From assembly GCA_039105265.1 (NCBI GenBank), contig JAPFFF010000367.1, positions 1 to 24,557 of the forward strand: a stretch of DNA of 24,557 nt, in the 5' to 3' direction. A model generated the notes under the pieces. The model was not told the origin of the DNA and did not search any database. It was given only the letters and a program-made list of their open reading frames with translations. The DNA comes from Tritrichomonas musculus. Lineage: Eukaryota; Parabasalia; Tritrichomonadida; Tritrichomonadidae. Position numbers and translations under genes: made by a program. Shown piece by piece: positions 21,760 through 24,557 of this stretch. The first letter of the stretch is position 1. Each line of letters begins with the position of its first letter.

Positions 21760-24557
21760 AATCTGATGATTCAACTGCAGTTCTTGTTGCATCTGATGAT
21801 TCAACTGCAGTTCTTGTTTCATCTGATGATTCAACTGCAGTTCTCGTTGAATCTTATTATTAAACTGCAGTTCTCGTTGCATCTGATGATTCAACTGCAG
21901 TTCTCGTTGCATCTGATGATTCAACTGCAGTTCTCGTTGCATCTGATGATTCAACTGCAGTTGTCGTTGCATCTGATGATTCAACTGCAGTTCTCGTTGA
22001 ATCTGATGATTCAACTGCAGTTGTCGTTGCATCTGATGATTCAACTGCAGTTCTCGTTGCATCTGATGATTCAACTGCAGTTCTCGTTGCATCTGATGAT
22101 TCAACTGCAGTTCTTGTTTCATCTTATTATTAAACTGCAGTTCTCGTTGCATCTGATGATTCAACTGCAGTTCTCGTTGCATCTGATGATTCAACTGCAG
22201 TTCTCGTTGAATCTGATGATTCAACTGCAGTTCTCGTTGCATCTGATGATTCAACTGCAGTTGTCGTTGCATCTGATGATTCAACTGCAGTTCTCGTTGA
22301 ATCTGATGATTCAACTGTAGTTCTCGTTGCATCTGATGATTCAACTGCAGTTCTCGTTGAATCTGATGATTCAACTGTAGTTCTCGTTGAATCTGATGAT
22401 TCAACTGCAGTTCTCGTTGAATCTGATGATTCAACTGTAGTTCTCGTTGAATCTGATGGTTCAACTGCAGTTCTCGTTGAATCTGATGATTCAACTGCAG
22501 TTCTCGTTGAATCTGATGATTCAACTGCAGTTCTTGTTGCATCTGATGATTCAACTGCAGTTCTCGTTGAATCTGATGATTCAACTGTAGTTCTCGTTGC
22601 ATCTGATGATTCAACTGCAGTTCTCGTTGAATCTGATGATTCAACTGTAGTTCTCGTTGCATCTGATGATTCAACTGCAGTTCTCGTTGAATCTGATGGT
22701 TCAACTGCAGTTCTCGTTGCATCTGATTATTCAACTGCAGTTCTTGTTTCATCTTATTATTAAACTGCAGTTCTCGTTGAATCTTATTATTAAACTGTAG
22801 TTCTCGTTGCATCTGATGATTCAACTGCAGTTCTCGTTGCATCTGATGATTCAACTGCAGTTCTCGTTGCATCTGATGATTCAACTGCAGTTCTCGTTGA
22901 ATCTGATGATTCAACTGCAGTTCTCGTTGAATCTGATGATTCAACTGCAGTTCTCGTTGCATCTGATGATTCAACTGCAGTTCTTGTTGAATCTTATTAT
23001 TAAACTGCAGTTCTCGTTGAATCTTATGATTAAACTGCAGTTCTCGTTGAATCTTATGATTAAACTGCAGTTCTCGTTGAATCTGATGATTCAACTGCAG
23101 TTCTCGTTGCATCTGATGATTCAACTGCAGTTCTCGTTGCATCTGATGATTCAACTGCAGTTGTCGTTGCATCTGATGATTCAACTGCAGTTCTCGTTGC
23201 ATCTGATGATTCAACTGCAGTTCTCGTTGAATCTGATGATTCAACTGCAGTTCTTGTTGCATCTGATGATTCAACTGCAGTTCTCGTTGAATCTGATGAT
23301 TCAACTGCAGTTCTCGTTGCATCTGATGATTCAACTGCAGTTCTCGTTGAATCTGATGATTCAACTGCAGTTGTCGTTGCATCTGATGATTCAACTGCAG
23401 TTGTCGTTGCATCTGATGATTCAACTGCAGTTCTCGTTGAATCTGATGATTCAACTGTAGTTCTCGTTGCATCTGATGATTCAACTGCAGTTCTCGTTGA
23501 ATCTGATGATTCAACTGTAGTTCTCGTTGAATCTGATGATTCAACTGCAGTTCTCGTTGAATCTTATGATTAAACTGCAGTTCTTGTTGAATCTGATGGT
23601 TCAACTGCAGTTCTTGTTGCATCTGATGATTCAACTGCAGTTCTCGTTGAATCTTATTATTAAACTGTAGTTCTCGTTGCATCTGATGATTCAACTGCAG
23701 TTCTCGTTGCATCTGATGATTCAACTGCAGTTCTCGTTGAATCTGATGATTCAACTGCAGTTCTCGTTGAATCTGATGATTCAACTGCAGTTCTCGTTGA
23801 ATCTGATGATTCAACTGCAGTTGTCGTTGCATCTGATGATTCAACTGCAGTTCTTGTTGAATCTTATTATTAAACTGCAGTTCTCGTTGAATCTTATGAT
23901 TAAACTGCAGTTCTCGTTGAATCTTATGATTAAACTGCAGTTCTTGTTGAATCTTATTATTAAACTGCAGTTCTCGTTGCATCTGATGATTCAACTGCAG
24001 TTCTCGTTGCATCTGATGATTCAACTGCAGTTGTCGTTGCATCTGATGATTCAACTGCAGTTCTCGTTGCATCTGATGATTCAACTGCAGTTCTCGTTGC
24101 ATCTGATGATTCAACTGCAGTTCTCGTTGAATCTGATGATTCAACTGCAGTTCTCGTTGAATCTGATGATTCAACTGCAGTTCTCGTTGCATCTGATGAT
24201 TCAACTGCAGTTCTCGTTGAATCTGATGATTCAACTGCAGTTGTCGTTGCATCTGATGATTCAACTGCAGTTGTCGTTGCATCTGATGATTCAACTGCAG
24301 TTCTCGTTGAATCTGATGATTCAACTGTAGTTCTCGTTGCATCTGATGATTCAACTGCAGTTCTCGTTGAATCTGATGATTCAACTGTAGTTCTCGTTGA
24401 ATCTGATGATTCAACTGCAGTTCTCGTTGAATCTGATGATTCAACTGTAGTTCTCGTTGAATCTGATGGTTCAACTGCAGTTCTCGTTGAATCTGATGAT
24501 TCAACTGCAGTTCTCGTTGAATCTGATGATTCAACTGCAGTTCTTGTTGCATCTGAT
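21730..24557. repeat. Block C: A1-type 30-bp satellite resumes, 94 units plus 8 bp
   Basis: Units again have the block A consensus and strict 30-bp length, now in phase 10 modulo 30. It carries CTGTAG cassettes starting at 22300 and 24310, and CTT quartets near 22990 and 23860. The block runs off the right edge within a CAT unit (24550-24557). No CTTAATATTAAACGG unit is present, so it belongs with A1, not with the nearer A2. Confidence 0.96.
22180..23829. repeat. Block C copy of 10351-12000; contains M1 copy 5
   Basis: This segment is collinear with 10351-12000 at a constant offset of 11829 bp, nine differences by eye in 1650 bp. M1 copy 5 is 22180-23019. The CTT quartet at 22990-23109 is modified compared with 11161-11280: its third unit ends CTCGTTG and its fourth is an ordinary AAT unit. 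Confidence 0.85.

Larger units (their letters stand above)
21697..24557 (-). other. Open minus-strand frame in block C, coding status unproven
   Basis: The same decapeptide frame is open from the right edge (first ATG at 24552) to a TAA at 21697-21699, just inside block B. It gives 951 codons from that ATG, ending in a short block B-derived tail with KLQLQFEPSD. It stops because the extra A of a 31-bp block B unit shifts the frame. The reservations given for the longer frame at 1-14073 apply here. Confidence 0.3.

Noticed and set aside
1-24557. CRISPR array, suggested by the near-identical 30-bp repeats
   Set aside because: Repeats abut each other directly with no variable spacers, and there are no cas genes.
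1-24557. CENP-B box in the unit, around CTCGTTGAATCTG
   Set aside because: Only about six of the nine essential positions of the box agree, and the CGGG part is absent, so centromere identity cannot be claimed from it.
1-24557. Telomeric or subtelomeric repeat
   Set aside because: The unit is 30 bp, mixed in composition and without the G-rich strand of telomere repeats.
1-24557. tRNA, rRNA or other RNA genes, promoters, terminators
   Set aside because: No stretch departs from the repeat unit, so there is no room for such features and none was seen on either strand.
1-24557. Assembly artefact producing the long repeats
   Set aside because: Not excluded, but unit variants are ordered into distinct subdomains with private changes, which a simple collapse or loop error would not create. 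The most identical duplications (930 bp and 720 bp) remain the parts most in need of read support.

Overview
The whole window is one satellite-type tandem array of a 30-bp unit: 817 complete units plus 8 bp, with no single-copy DNA, RNA gene, transposon or convincing gene. Arrays of this size and purity are typical of eukaryotic satellite or minisatellite DNA, so a eukaryote is likely, but nothing identifies the species. All unit counts, variant calls and offsets were made by eye.

Layout. Block A (1-18930, 631 units) and block C (21730-24557, 94 units plus 8 bp) use the same unit. It has CAT or AAT at positions 1-3, CTGATGATTCAA at 4-15, a PstI site CTGCAG at 16-21 and TTCTCGTTG at 22-30. Neither block contains an indel. 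Block B (18931-21729, 92 units) is a diverged relative: its tail is GTTGTAGTTT or GTTGCAGCTG, it has no CpG, and it mixes 53 units of 30 bp with 39 units of 31 bp. Every 31-bp unit carries the same extra A (TTCAAATTG for TTCAATTG). These 39 extra bases give exactly the 9-bp phase difference between blocks A and C.

Block A has two subdomains. A1 (about 1-12360) carries 54 units with CTGTAG in place of CTGCAG, often in a fixed 60-bp-spaced cassette. It is built of nested segmental duplications with offsets of 720, 990, 3570 and 3600 bp. A2 (about 12361-18930) almost lacks CTGTAG units, carries ten units with CTTAATATTAAACGG, and is organised as a higher-order repeat of about 1980 bp. Block C is A1-type. 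Its segment 22180-23829 is collinear, at a constant offset of 11829 bp, with 10351-12000 on the far side of block B.

Coding potential. Four of the six frames of the consensus unit lack stops, so long open frames are expected by default. The most notable is on the minus strand from 14073 off the left edge (about 4,690 codons of a decapeptide like QLNHQMQREL, no stop). It is recorded as an open frame, not a gene. No promoter, splice structure, non-repetitive terminus or known domain supports translation. The strongest observations concern array evolution: two sequence regimes side by side, near-identical duplications, and a block flanked by related A1 sequence on both sides.
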